17,416 bases of DNA from Anaerolineales bacterium (GTDB lineage: Bacteria > Chloroflexota > Anaerolineae > Anaerolineales > E44-bin32): NCBI GenBank assembly GCA_023144145.1, contig JAGLGG010000192.1, positions 1 through 17,416 on the forward strand. Reading direction: 5' to 3'. The translations under genes and the position numbers were made by a program. Each line of letters begins with the position of its first letter. Position 1 is the stretch's first letter. The notes beneath the pieces are model-generated. The model saw only the letters and a program-made list of their open reading frames with translations. It did not search any database and had not been told where the DNA came from. This document shows, piece by piece, positions 1-5,423 of this stretch.

Positions 1-199
1 CTCGAATGTGCAAATTATGTCAATAAAGAAAAGGAATCGGGGAACAGGGAGCGGGGATTAGGGAGATGTCGATTTGTTGATTTGTCAATCGCTCAATTTG
101 TAGATCCCGATTTAGCTCTAATTTTAATCGGGGAGCCAAAGAACAAGTTGATAAATTAACCTGCTCCCTGATTCCTGATCACTGTTTCCTGACCTCGTT
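1..199. other. Intergenic region downstream of recR with dispersed repeat fragments
   Basis: No gene is visible here. The stretch holds purine-rich tracts at 33-66 and their pyrimidine-rich inverted relatives at 161-191: positions 41-53 resemble the reverse complement of 161-177, and 181-191 is the exact reverse complement of 4451-4461. A small hairpin is possible between 106-112 (CCCGATT) and 126-132 (AATCGGG), but no T-run follows it on either strand, so I do not call it a terminator for recR. The material looks like repeat debris shared with other gaps in the window. Confidence 0.5.
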
Positions 200-805
200 T
201 CACATCTCCCGACGACCCTCCAAGGCCTGCGAAAGCGTCATCGAATCTGCGTATTCTAAATCGCCCCCCGATGGAAGCCCGCGTGCCAAACGCGTCAGGC
301 GGATGGTTATCCCCTCAAGCTTTCGTTTCAAAAACATCGCTGTGGCTTCGCCTTCGAGCGTGGGATTTGTGGCCAGGATTACTTCTTCGATTCGCTCATG
401 CTCCAATCGCCCGATTAATTCTTCAATGCGCAAATCCTCAGGTCCTACGCCTTCAACCGGAGAAATTGCACCATGCAAGACGTGGTATCGACCTTGGAAT
501 TTTCCCGTTCGCTCAAACGCCAAAACATCAAGAGGGTCTTCCACAACACATAAAACCGTCGCCTCTCGCTGTATGTCGCTGCATATTTCACACGGGTCGT
601 TTTCAGAAGAAGTGATATTGAAACAATTGGAACAAAAGGTTGTACCTTCATGAAGTTCACGTAGCGCTTCGGAAAGTTCCCGACTTTCCTCGCCTGAAAT
701 CCTCAAAAGATAATACGTCAGCCGGGAAGCAGTTTTGGGTCCGATGCCCGGAAGCCGCGCGAAAGCTTCGATCAACCGCTCGACGGGCCTGGGTACTGAT
801 CTCAT
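200..805 (-). CDS. recR: Recombination mediator protein RecR
   Basis: RecR works with RecO (and RecF) to load RecA onto single-stranded DNA at gaps during recombinational repair. The 201-residue length is normal for the family. Visible landmarks in order are a helix-hairpin-helix at about 18-28 (LPGIGPKTA), a four-cysteine zinc finger (C58, C61, C72, C75), a Toprim domain from about 83 with the acidic VVED motif at 87-90, and the C-terminal signature GLPSGGDLEYAD at 176-187. Its ATG sits inside an ATGA overlap with the ybaB stop (802-805), so the two are translationally coupled and share transcription. The dnaX-ybaB-recR order is conserved across many bacteria and supports the call. Confidence 0.97.
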   Translation of the reverse strand: MRSVPRPVERLIEAFARLPGIGPKTASRLTYYLLRISGEESRELSEALRELHEGTTFCSNCFNITSSENDPCEICSDIQREATVLCVVEDPLDVLAFERTGKFQGRYHVLHGAISPVEGVGPEDLRIEELIGRLEHERIEEVILATNPTLEGEATAMFLKRKLEGITIRLTRLARGLPSGGDLEYADSMTLSQALEGRREM

Positions 806-1137
806 CCGCTAATACCTGGGAGTCCCATTCCTCCGGTCAGAGGGCCCAAACGACGAGCCGCCATAACTTGAGAATCCTGGATGGCCTGGTTCACGGCAAG
901 CATCACCAAATCCTGGAGCATTTCCGCATCCCGCTCCTCAATGAGACTCGCTGAGATCTCAACAGCCCTGCACTCTTGCGTACCCGTCATCGTGACTTTC
1001 ACCGCTCCCCCTCCAGCGCTAGCGACGATTACCTCATCCGCCAATTCCGTTTGAGCTCGTTCCAGTTCTTCTTGAAGTTTCTGGATTTGCGCCATCATGC
1101 CCTTCTTCGATGAGTCCGGCACTTTCCTTTTACCCAT
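802..1137 (-). CDS. ybaB: YbaB/EbfC family nucleoid-associated protein
   Basis: YbaB/EbfC proteins are small DNA-binding dimers associated with the nucleoid, usually encoded between dnaX and recR. The product is 111 residues with the family pattern: an N-terminal coiled-coil helix (IQKLQEELERAQTELA), a beta strand pair around GGGAVKVTMTGTQE, then a helix containing MLQDLVMLAVNQAI and a Gly/Met-rich tail. I chose the ATG at 1137 because GGGAG lies just upstream on the minus strand. A 30-codon longer reading to 1227 would translate the GAGATTG tandem repeat and is unlikely. A possible -10 (TATAAT, 1154-1159 minus) sits between that repeat and the ribosome binding site. The stop overlaps recR by 4 bp. 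Confidence 0.9.
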   Translation of the reverse strand: MGKRKVPDSSKKGMMAQIQKLQEELERAQTELADEVIVASAGGGAVKVTMTGTQECRAVEISASLIEERDAEMLQDLVMLAVNQAIQDSQVMAARRLGPLTGGMGLPGISG

Positions 1138-1153
1138 TTGACTACTCCCAAGA

Positions 1154-1159
1154 ATTATA
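1154..1159 (-). promoter_or_regulatory. Candidate -10 box for ybaB-recR
   Basis: TATAAT on the minus strand, ending 16 nt before the ybaB ATG, so a transcript would start close to the GGGAG ribosome binding site. No good -35 is seen at 16-18 nt upstream. It would let ybaB-recR be expressed apart from dnaX, but this is a match by eye only. Confidence 0.35.
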
Positions 1160-1171
1160 TGTAATCGGTGT

Positions 1172-1199
1172 GAGATTGGAGATTGGAGATTGGAGACTA
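1172..1199. repeat. 7-bp tandem repeat GAGATTG between dnaX and ybaB
   Basis: Three exact GAGATTG units (1172-1178, 1179-1185, 1186-1192) are followed by a variant GAGACTA (1193-1199). Two inverted relatives lie downstream: CTCTAATCTCC at 1246-1256 pairs with GGAGATTGGAG over 11 positions with one G-T wobble, and TAGTCTC at 1280-1286 is the exact inverse of GAGACTA. A folded transcript of this 184-bp gap is therefore possible. It is not a CRISPR array. Confidence 0.75.
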
Positions 1200-1321
1200 A
1201 GTACAGTGCTCTAGAAAAGCGCGGCATTGCGCCATAAGATTAAATCTCTAATCTCCAACGCAATGTTCTTTATTGCGCCTAGTCTCTTGTGTCTTTACGT
1301 GAATTGTAAACGATTCTAATA

Positions 1322-2911
1322 TCAACTTTCCGGGGGCAATTTCTCAACATCTACAACATGCGCACCGAGATCCCTCATCGCCGTGGCAACCATACCCCCA
1401 TCTTCCATAGGCGGAGGATGTTCGTCTACCTTGTCTTCGGATCTCCAAGCGCCTAATAACACACATCTCAAAGTAATTTGATAACCCAACACTTGCTGTG
1501 CGGCGCGCTTCACATTTGATATGTTGTGATCCTTCTCCATTTTGTCACGCAGGAGGTCGCTGCGGAAACCTAGAATTAGGACGCCATCATCCATTCCCAA
1601 TGGTGTGCTTGAATTGAGAAGTGCTTGGGTGCGCGCATCAAATTGCCTCGTAGCTTGAAGGATCTCACGCCAGTGTTTCTTGACACCGTGGAAATTTGGA
1701 TTTTGCGACTCTTTAAAAGAAGGTGCGCTCGAGAAGGGCTTCTCTTCTTTCCCTTTTGCTGGGGAGGCCAGTGGTGGCTCTTCTGTTTTAGGGGTCTCGG
1801 TTGTTGGATCCGATGGAGGCGAATTCGTACCCTTTTCCATCCGACACGCTTCTAAAAATGCTAGCTCCAATCGTAAAGCTGGGAGCCAGGAAGCGCGCGT
1901 ATCAATAGCAGCCGTGTTGAAAACCTTGATTGCCGTAAGTAAGTCAGATAATAAGAGCCGATCAGCCTGAGACACCATCCCAGCCTGCGCCTCTGGTGCT
2001 ACGTCAACCAACTGAGGGTTCTGCATTTGAATCATCAGCAACCCTCGCAAATAATCAACCACCTCTCGTGCGAATTGACGCACATCTGCACCGCGATCAA
2101 GCGCCTGGTTAATCGTTTTAAGGCCTCGGGTTGCGTCCTTCTCAACTAACGCCTCGATTAATTCACTCACCGCTTCCGTAGAGACCGTTCCCAGAATTGA
2201 ACGCGTGGCATCGAGAGTGACCCTTTCGCCAGTTGAGGTGAGTTGATCCAGAAGGGAGATACCATCCCTCAGACTTCCCGTCGCTTGCCGAGAGATGAAC
2301 TCTACCGCTCCTTCTTCCACATCAAGCTCACCCTCAGTGACCTTCATTTGCAGGTACTCGTTTATGATGGCGACAGGTAGGCGTCGAAACTCATGCCGCT
2401 GACATCGTGAGAGAACTGTTGCTGGAATTTTGTGTACTTCTGTTGTGGCTAGAATAAAAATTGCATGCGCCGGAGGCTCCTCTAAGGTCTTAAGCAGCGC
2501 GTTGAATGCTGCTGTAGAGAGCATGTGGACTTCGTCGATTATATAAACTTTATAGCGACCTTCGTTGGGCGAAAAAATTATCTTCTCGCGTAGGTCCCTC
2601 ACATCATCAACACTCGTGTTCGAGGCCGCGTCAATTTCAATAAGGTCTAAAAATCGACCCTCATTAATCGCCGTACAAATCTCGCATTGGTTATCCGGAC
2701 GGTCGGAAGTGGAATCAGCGAGACAATTAACCGCTTTTGCAAGTAATCGAGCAGTGGTCGTTTTTCCTGTTCCTCGGGGACCTGCGAAGAGATAGGCATG
2801 GGCAATTCGATCACCATGCACCGCATTTCTCAATGTATTAATGATGTGTTCCTGCCCTACGACCTCATCCCATGTTTGTGGTCGCCATTTTAGATAAAGG
2901 GCTTGGGACAT
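1322..2911 (-). CDS. dnaX: DNA polymerase III subunit gamma/tau
   Basis: DnaX is the AAA+ motor subunit of the clamp loader, which opens and closes the beta sliding clamp around primed DNA using ATP. The 529-residue product shows Walker A GPRGTGKT (44-51), a zinc-binding insert (C63, C76, C79), Walker B IIDEVHM (124-130), the SRC arginine-finger motif (168-170) and sensor 2 around TGSLRDGISLLDQ (211-223). A Pro/Glu/Lys-rich linker at about 365-410 leads to a tau-like C-terminal domain. The second of the usual four zinc cysteines appears replaced by Asp73. AGAGG lies 9 nt before the ATG. No A-rich slippery run like the one that yields gamma in E. coli was noticed. Confidence 0.96.
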   Translation of the reverse strand: MSQALYLKWRPQTWDEVVGQEHIINTLRNAVHGDRIAHAYLFAGPRGTGKTTTARLLAKAVNCLADSTSDRPDNQCEICTAINEGRFLDLIEIDAASNTSVDDVRDLREKIIFSPNEGRYKVYIIDEVHMLSTAAFNALLKTLEEPPAHAIFILATTEVHKIPATVLSRCQRHEFRRLPVAIINEYLQMKVTEGELDVEEGAVEFISRQATGSLRDGISLLDQLTSTGERVTLDATRSILGTVSTEAVSELIEALVEKDATRGLKTINQALDRGADVRQFAREVVDYLRGLLMIQMQNPQLVDVAPEAQAGMVSQADRLLLSDLLTAIKVFNTAAIDTRASWLPALRLELAFLEACRMEKGTNSPPSDPTTETPKTEEPPLASPAKGKEEKPFSSAPSFKESQNPNFHGVKKHWREILQATRQFDARTQALLNSSTPLGMDDGVLILGFRSDLLRDKMEKDHNISNVKRAAQQVLGYQITLRCVLLGAWRSEDKVDEHPPPMEDGGMVATAMRDLGAHVVDVEKLPPES

Positions 2912-3185
2912 AAAGGAAACCTCTACGCAGTGTTCGATTTTATTGGATGTCGCTTGGAATATCGCTTGCTAACAAATTGTGCTGTCTCAGGAATTTTTCT
3001 GTTGATGAGCGAGTGTAACAGAGGCGTACAATGCGCGCAAGATTTCCTCCCTCCAACAGCAAAATTTTAAGGAAACTATAAGTTAATTGCCCTCGCTCAA
3101 TCTAGAATTGGACCAAAAATTTCATTATCAGATGGTGCTATAATGACTTTGTTCTTCGAACAAGAATCCTAAACTGGAGGTCCAT
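2912..3185. other. Divergent dnaX/tatA intergenic region
   Basis: This 274-bp gap holds the tatA promoter and ribosome binding site at its right end. On the dnaX side several A/T-rich hexamers are present, but none with a convincing -35 and spacing, so the dnaX promoter is not assigned. Nothing else was seen. Confidence 0.5.
3136..3144 (+). promoter_or_regulatory. Extended -10 promoter of tatA
   Basis: TGC followed by a perfect TATAAT (3139-3144) gives an extended -10 element. No canonical -35 lies 16-18 nt upstream, which fits an extended -10 promoter. Transcription would start near 3151, giving a leader of about 35 nt that includes the GGAGG ribosome binding site at 3176-3180, 5 nt before the ATG. 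Confidence 0.65.
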
Positions 3186-3377
3186 ATGAACCTTGGTCCA
3201 ACAGAGCTTATTATTATCCTGGGAATAATTATCCTGATTTTTGGGGTGGGAAGGATCAGCAGGATCGGCGGCGAATTGGGCGCTGGCATCCGTTCTTTTA
3301 GGGAGGGATTAAAGGGGGAAGACGAACCTAATTCGGACGCAGAAACCGAAGATACGTCCCAAGAGGATATTGGCTAG
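3186..3377 (+). CDS. tatA: Sec-independent twin-arginine translocase subunit TatA
   Basis: TatA oligomers form the transport path for folded proteins with twin-arginine signals across the inner membrane. The 63-residue product has the expected plan: a short extracytoplasmic N-terminus, one membrane helix at about 6-20 (ELIIILGIIILIFG), the FG hinge (19-20), an amphipathic helix (IGGELGAGIRSFREGLKG) and an acidic tail. The length suits TatA/TatE rather than the longer TatB. GGAGG 5 nt upstream fixes the start. No tatC is in the window, so the other subunits must be elsewhere; isolated tatA genes are common. The hinge is followed by VGRISRIGG instead of the common GxxKLPELG, a mild divergence. 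Confidence 0.92.
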   Translation: MNLGPTELIIILGIIILIFGVGRISRIGGELGAGIRSFREGLKGEDEPNSDAETEDTSQEDIG

Positions 3378-3423
3378 AGAGGCAGTGTCAGGCACAACGC
3401 TTCATCATGTTTAATAGATCGTC

Positions 3424-3630
3424 CTAACACGCGCCTGGTCTCCTGTTCTGGGCGAAGCTCCTATCGTTGAAATCTCCCTTTCGAACGATTGTGTTTAACT
3501 TCCGCATCAACTCGTTCAACACACGGAGGCCGAAATAAATTTCTCCCGGCATAATTAAAACGCTCCAATCACTCTGTGATATGGATCCACCAGCGGCTGG
3601 AGCTACATTGAAGAAAATTTCCACCTTCAA
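3424..3630 (-). CDS. Possible small unrecognised protein (weak)
   Basis: An open frame of 68 codons begins with TTG 3 nt downstream of the LysM gene stop on the same strand. No ribosome binding site precedes it, no domain was recognised, and the composition does not look strongly protein-like. If translated it would depend on coupling to the upstream gene. It may equally be a chance open frame in the convergent gap after tatA. I list it only because it fills most of that 256-bp gap. Confidence 0.15.
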   Translation of the reverse strand: MKVEIFFNVAPAAGGSISQSDWSVLIMPGEIYFGLRVLNELMRKLNTIVRKGDFNDRSFAQNRRPGAC

Positions 3631-3633
3631 TTA

Positions 3634-4377
3634 CTATGGGATTTCAAAGGATGAGTGTACCCTCCCTTGCCGATCAATCAACTTCAAGGTTTTTCCAGAA
3701 AACAGGATCGGATCATCTAATCCCCAGTAAAGGTCGATCGGTGTGTCTTCACCTTCTCGAATGTTCAGGTTAAAGCCACCCTGATGAAGGACAAATGTTG
3801 GGAAACGATATATGTGTCCCTCGCCATCGTCCAATCTCCAATCCTCCATTTCCGCCCGCCCACCACTATTCAGCAAGTGAATGGCCTCGGAATCTAGATC
3901 ACCTGCTCCCTCAACGCCTCTGATTTCTACATTCGGAGGTTCCACATACGGTGTTGGGGTTGATGTGGGTATCGCCGCTTGTGTTGCCTGCCTCTCTGCG
4001 AGAGTTTCGATCCATTCAGGCGATGGGATGTTCAATATCATTCCATTAGAAAGTTCATCAGCGTTAATGATATTGTTTGCAGCCATTAAAATATCGACAG
4101 GGATATCAAGCTCCAGCGAAATCCCATAGAGCGTATCTCCGGATTGGACTACATATACATGTGGCGTTGGCGATGGTGGCAATGTTGCGGTCGCGGTTGG
4201 GATAAGGGCCGCAATCTCAGTAGCGATGTTCATAGTCGGTGTTGGAGCCAGCTCAGGCGGTTGAGGCCTGCGTGTCCAGAAAAACAGTACCAATAGAACC
4301 GCCCCAACCGATATGGCCAGGTTCAACAACAAGTACGGTATGAATTTTCTCCAGCTCGATCTTCTTACGCTACCCAT
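3634..4377 (-). CDS. Membrane-anchored LysM and lamin-tail-domain protein
   Basis: A 247-residue cell-surface protein, probably binding peptidoglycan or another cell-envelope glycan. In order: a basic N-terminus, a membrane anchor at about 13-34, a Thr/Pro-rich spacer (44-72), a LysM domain at about 74-117 (YVVQSGDTLYGIS ... LNIPSP), a second Thr/Pro spacer (136-148), and a lamin-tail-like beta domain at 149-246 (VEIRGVEGAGDLDSEAIHLL ... LKLIDRQGRVHSSFEIP). This layout is frequent in Anaerolineae. The role of the lamin-tail domain is unknown; adhesion or surface scaffolding is a guess. The ATG lies only 7 nt after a likely -10 box, so the mRNA is probably leaderless; no ribosome binding site is visible. 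It is divergent from the NYN gene. Confidence 0.85.
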   Translation of the reverse strand: MGSVRRSSWRKFIPYLLLNLAISVGAVLLVLFFWTRRPQPPELAPTPTMNIATEIAALIPTATATLPPSPTPHVYVVQSGDTLYGISLELDIPVDILMAANNIINADELSNGMILNIPSPEWIETLAERQATQAAIPTSTPTPYVEPPNVEIRGVEGAGDLDSEAIHLLNSGGRAEMEDWRLDDGEGHIYRFPTFVLHQGGFNLNIREGEDTPIDLYWGLDDPILFSGKTLKLIDRQGRVHSSFEIP

Positions 4378-4384
4378 CGCGAGC

Positions 4385-4393
4385 AGTGTAGCA
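4385..4393 (-). promoter_or_regulatory. Extended -10 of the LysM gene, leaderless arrangement
   Basis: On the minus strand TGC precedes TACACT (4385-4390), and only 7 nt separate the hexamer from the ATG at 4377. A transcript starting at the usual distance would begin at or next to the start codon. Confidence 0.55.
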
Positions 4394-4440
4394 TAAGTGA
4401 TTTGGTAGGGACAAGTAGACAGAAGAAATAAGTACTCGGT

Positions 4441-4550
4441 GAGCAGGTAGCAGGAAACAGTCTTGGACTTGGAAATCTGACTCTCCGCCCAAAAAAAGCG
4501 AGTTTCGAATAACCTGATTCGCTGATTCCTGTTCCCCGCTTCCTAATTGC
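4441..4550. repeat. Dispersed intergenic repeat fragments
   Basis: Between the divergent LysM and NYN genes, 4451-4461 (CAGGAAACAGT) is the exact inverse of 181-191, and 4521-4545 is a pyrimidine-rich run similar to the inverse of the 33-60 tract (shared GGGGAACAGG core, seen here as CCTGTTCCCC). These look like copies of one degenerate intergenic repeat family. Confidence 0.5.
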
Positions 4551-4553
4551 GAT

Positions 4554-4559
4554 TACAAT
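4554..4559 (+). promoter_or_regulatory. Candidate -10 of the NYN nuclease gene, leaderless arrangement
   Basis: TACAAT ends 6 nt before the ATG at 4566, and no Shine-Dalgarno sequence is present. The spacing matches that of a leaderless transcript. Confidence 0.45.
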
Positions 4560-4565
4560 TCGGCT

Positions 4566-5042
4566 ATGCCCTACCTCATCGATGGCCACAACTTAATCGG
4601 GAAACTTTCGTCGATAGACCTCGCTGATCCGGATGATGAGCAAAAACTCATTCAGCTTCTGCGTGAGTTTCTGGTGAAAAGCAATAAAAGGGGAACGGTA
4701 TTCTTCGATCAGGCGGCTCCGGGGGGTTCAACTGAACTTAAGTTAGGTCGCCTTCGGGTTCGTTTTGTTCGCCCTCCTAGAATCGCTGATCAAGCAATCC
4801 GAAGTTTCTTAGGAAGAATAAAGCCTGAAGCAACCAACTACATCGTAGTGAGTTCGGACCGAGAACTGCAGGGAGCAGCAAAGCAAATTGGAGCGCGATG
4901 GATGAGCAGCGAAGAGTTCGCATCCATAATAACTACCTCCAAAAAACCAGAACCGGCGATTGATAAACCTCAAAATTCTCTCACCCCCCAAGAAATTGAT
5001 GAATGGGAAAAGCTCTTTGATCCAGGTAAAAAAGACAAATAA
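4566..5042 (+). CDS. YacP-like NYN domain RNA nuclease
   Basis: A 158-residue protein of the NYN/PIN-fold family related to YacP (Rae1) of Firmicutes, which cleaves RNA, in that case mRNA on the ribosome. Conserved acidic and polar positions of the fold are visible: the N-terminal LIDGHNL with D6 and N9, the FFD strand with D48, D75 in RIADQAI, and the SSDRE motif with D98. These would bind the catalytic metal. The C-terminal 30 residues are a charged extension. Substrate and role are not shown by the sequence. No ribosome binding site precedes the ATG, and the -10 box lies 6 nt away, so leaderless translation is likely. A separate small transcription unit begins about 55 nt after its stop. 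Confidence 0.85.
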   Translation: MPYLIDGHNLIGKLSSIDLADPDDEQKLIQLLREFLVKSNKRGTVFFDQAAPGGSTELKLGRLRVRFVRPPRIADQAIRSFLGRIKPEATNYIVVSSDRELQGAAKQIGARWMSSEEFASIITTSKKPEPAIDKPQNSLTPQEIDEWEKLFDPGKKDK

Positions 5043-5081
5043 AATCTTTAAGGTAGAATTAATGAAATTAGGCCAATATGG

Positions 5082-5090
5082 TGCTAAAAT
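5082..5090 (+). promoter_or_regulatory. Extended -10 promoter of the small transcript
   Basis: TGC followed by TAAAAT (5085-5090), within GGTGCTAAAAT, closely matches the tatA promoter context GGTGCTATAAT. The predicted start near 5097 is exactly where the 5' arm of a possible closing stem begins, which supports both the promoter and the transcript. Confidence 0.6.
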
Positions 5091-5096
5091 AGTTTC

Positions 5097-5247
5097 AAGA
5101 TGAACTCGGTTTGCACCCCGTATTGGTATCCGAGTTTGTCTGAGGGGAACCACCCTGCTGATCCTGTGCCCCCCTGCACAGCCGGTAGGACCCCGAATCT
5201 CACAGAACCGCCGGATGAGCCCCCCAAATCTGGCGGTTCATCTTTTT
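5097..5247 (+). ncRNA. Putative structured small RNA of unknown family
   Basis: A stand-alone unit of about 150 nt with promoter and intrinsic terminator. Predicted helices: P1, a perfect 7-bp stem 5103-5109/5130-5136 (AACTCGG/CCGAGTT); P2, a long interrupted hairpin with TGAG/CTCA (5141-5144/5199-5202), GGG/CCC near 5145-5147/5191-5194, CCTGC/GTAGG (5154-5158/5185-5189) and CTGTGC/GCACAG (5164-5169/5176-5181) capped by CCCCCT; P3, the terminator stem. The 5' end (AAGATGAAC, 5097-5105) can also pair perfectly with 5236-5244, giving a closed molecule as in 6S RNA, but this excludes P1 and P3. I do not recognise SRP RNA, tmRNA, RNase P or a known riboswitch. No plus-strand gene follows, so cis control is unlikely. 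It overlaps a 49-codon open frame, the alternative reading. Confidence 0.5.
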
Positions 5248-5249
5248 AA
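5100..5249 (+). CDS. Possible leaderless 49-residue proline-rich small protein (alternative to the small RNA)
   Basis: An ATG lies 3 nt after the predicted transcription start and opens a frame that stays open through the whole transcript, ending in TAA within the terminator U-tract. The product would begin MNSVCTPYWYPSL and end in a Pro/Gly/Ser-rich tail (PPDEPPKSGGSSF), with two cysteines. No family was recognised. Neighbouring genes show the same near-leaderless spacing, which makes translation plausible. Against it, a stop-free frame of this length is not very improbable in a GC-rich structured RNA, and the tail simply translates the terminator stem. Confidence 0.3.
   Translation: MNSVCTPYWYPSLSEGNHPADPVPPCTAGRTPNLTEPPDEPPKSGGSSF
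5205..5247 (+). terminator. Intrinsic terminator of the small transcript
   Basis: GAACCGCCGGAT (5205-5216) pairs with ATCTGGCGGTTC (5228-5239) as a 12-bp stem with one G-T wobble, followed by AT, C and five T (5243-5247). This is the clearest intrinsic terminator in the window. Confidence 0.75.
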
Positions 5250-5423
5250 GTCATTCCAATCGAGTGTCGATATGCGGGAGATTAAGCCTACGCCCTCAAG
5301 CTGGGTGCAAGCGTTGTCACTCTAACTATGCGTAATAAAATGGGGAGGATGTACCTTATGACTCATCCAGGGGTGGGGACGTGCTCAACGAGAGGGCTCA
5401 ACCTTCTAGCAATTTACCCTCGA
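5250..5423. other. Gap between the small transcript and the PP2C-fold gene
   Basis: The whole gene-poor interval runs from 5043 to 5423; after the small transcript, this last 174 bp shows no convincing gene, promoter or hairpin. A plus-strand open frame from 5328 runs into the antisense of the PP2C-fold gene and is not supported. Confidence 0.4.

Noticed and set aside
303..653. Plus-strand open frames antisense to recR
   Set aside because: They are shadows of recR, which has all family motifs on the other strand.
1172..1199. CRISPR array
   Set aside because: Repeat units are 7 bp and contiguous, without spacers, and no cas gene is nearby.
1138..1227. N-terminal extension of YbaB by 30 residues
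   Set aside because: The extension translates the GAGATTG repeat, and the ATG at 1137 has a proper GGGAG site; homologues start near there.
1680..1970. Plus-strand open frame within dnaX
   Set aside because: Antisense to the dnaX linker; no family, no ribosome binding site.
1322..2911. Programmed frameshift in dnaX giving a short gamma form
   Set aside because: No A-rich slippery run with a following hairpin was noticed in the coding strand.
5097..5247. SRP RNA, tmRNA or a known riboswitch
   Set aside because: The conserved SRP tetraloop region, tmRNA tRNA-like ends and riboswitch core motifs I know are not visible.
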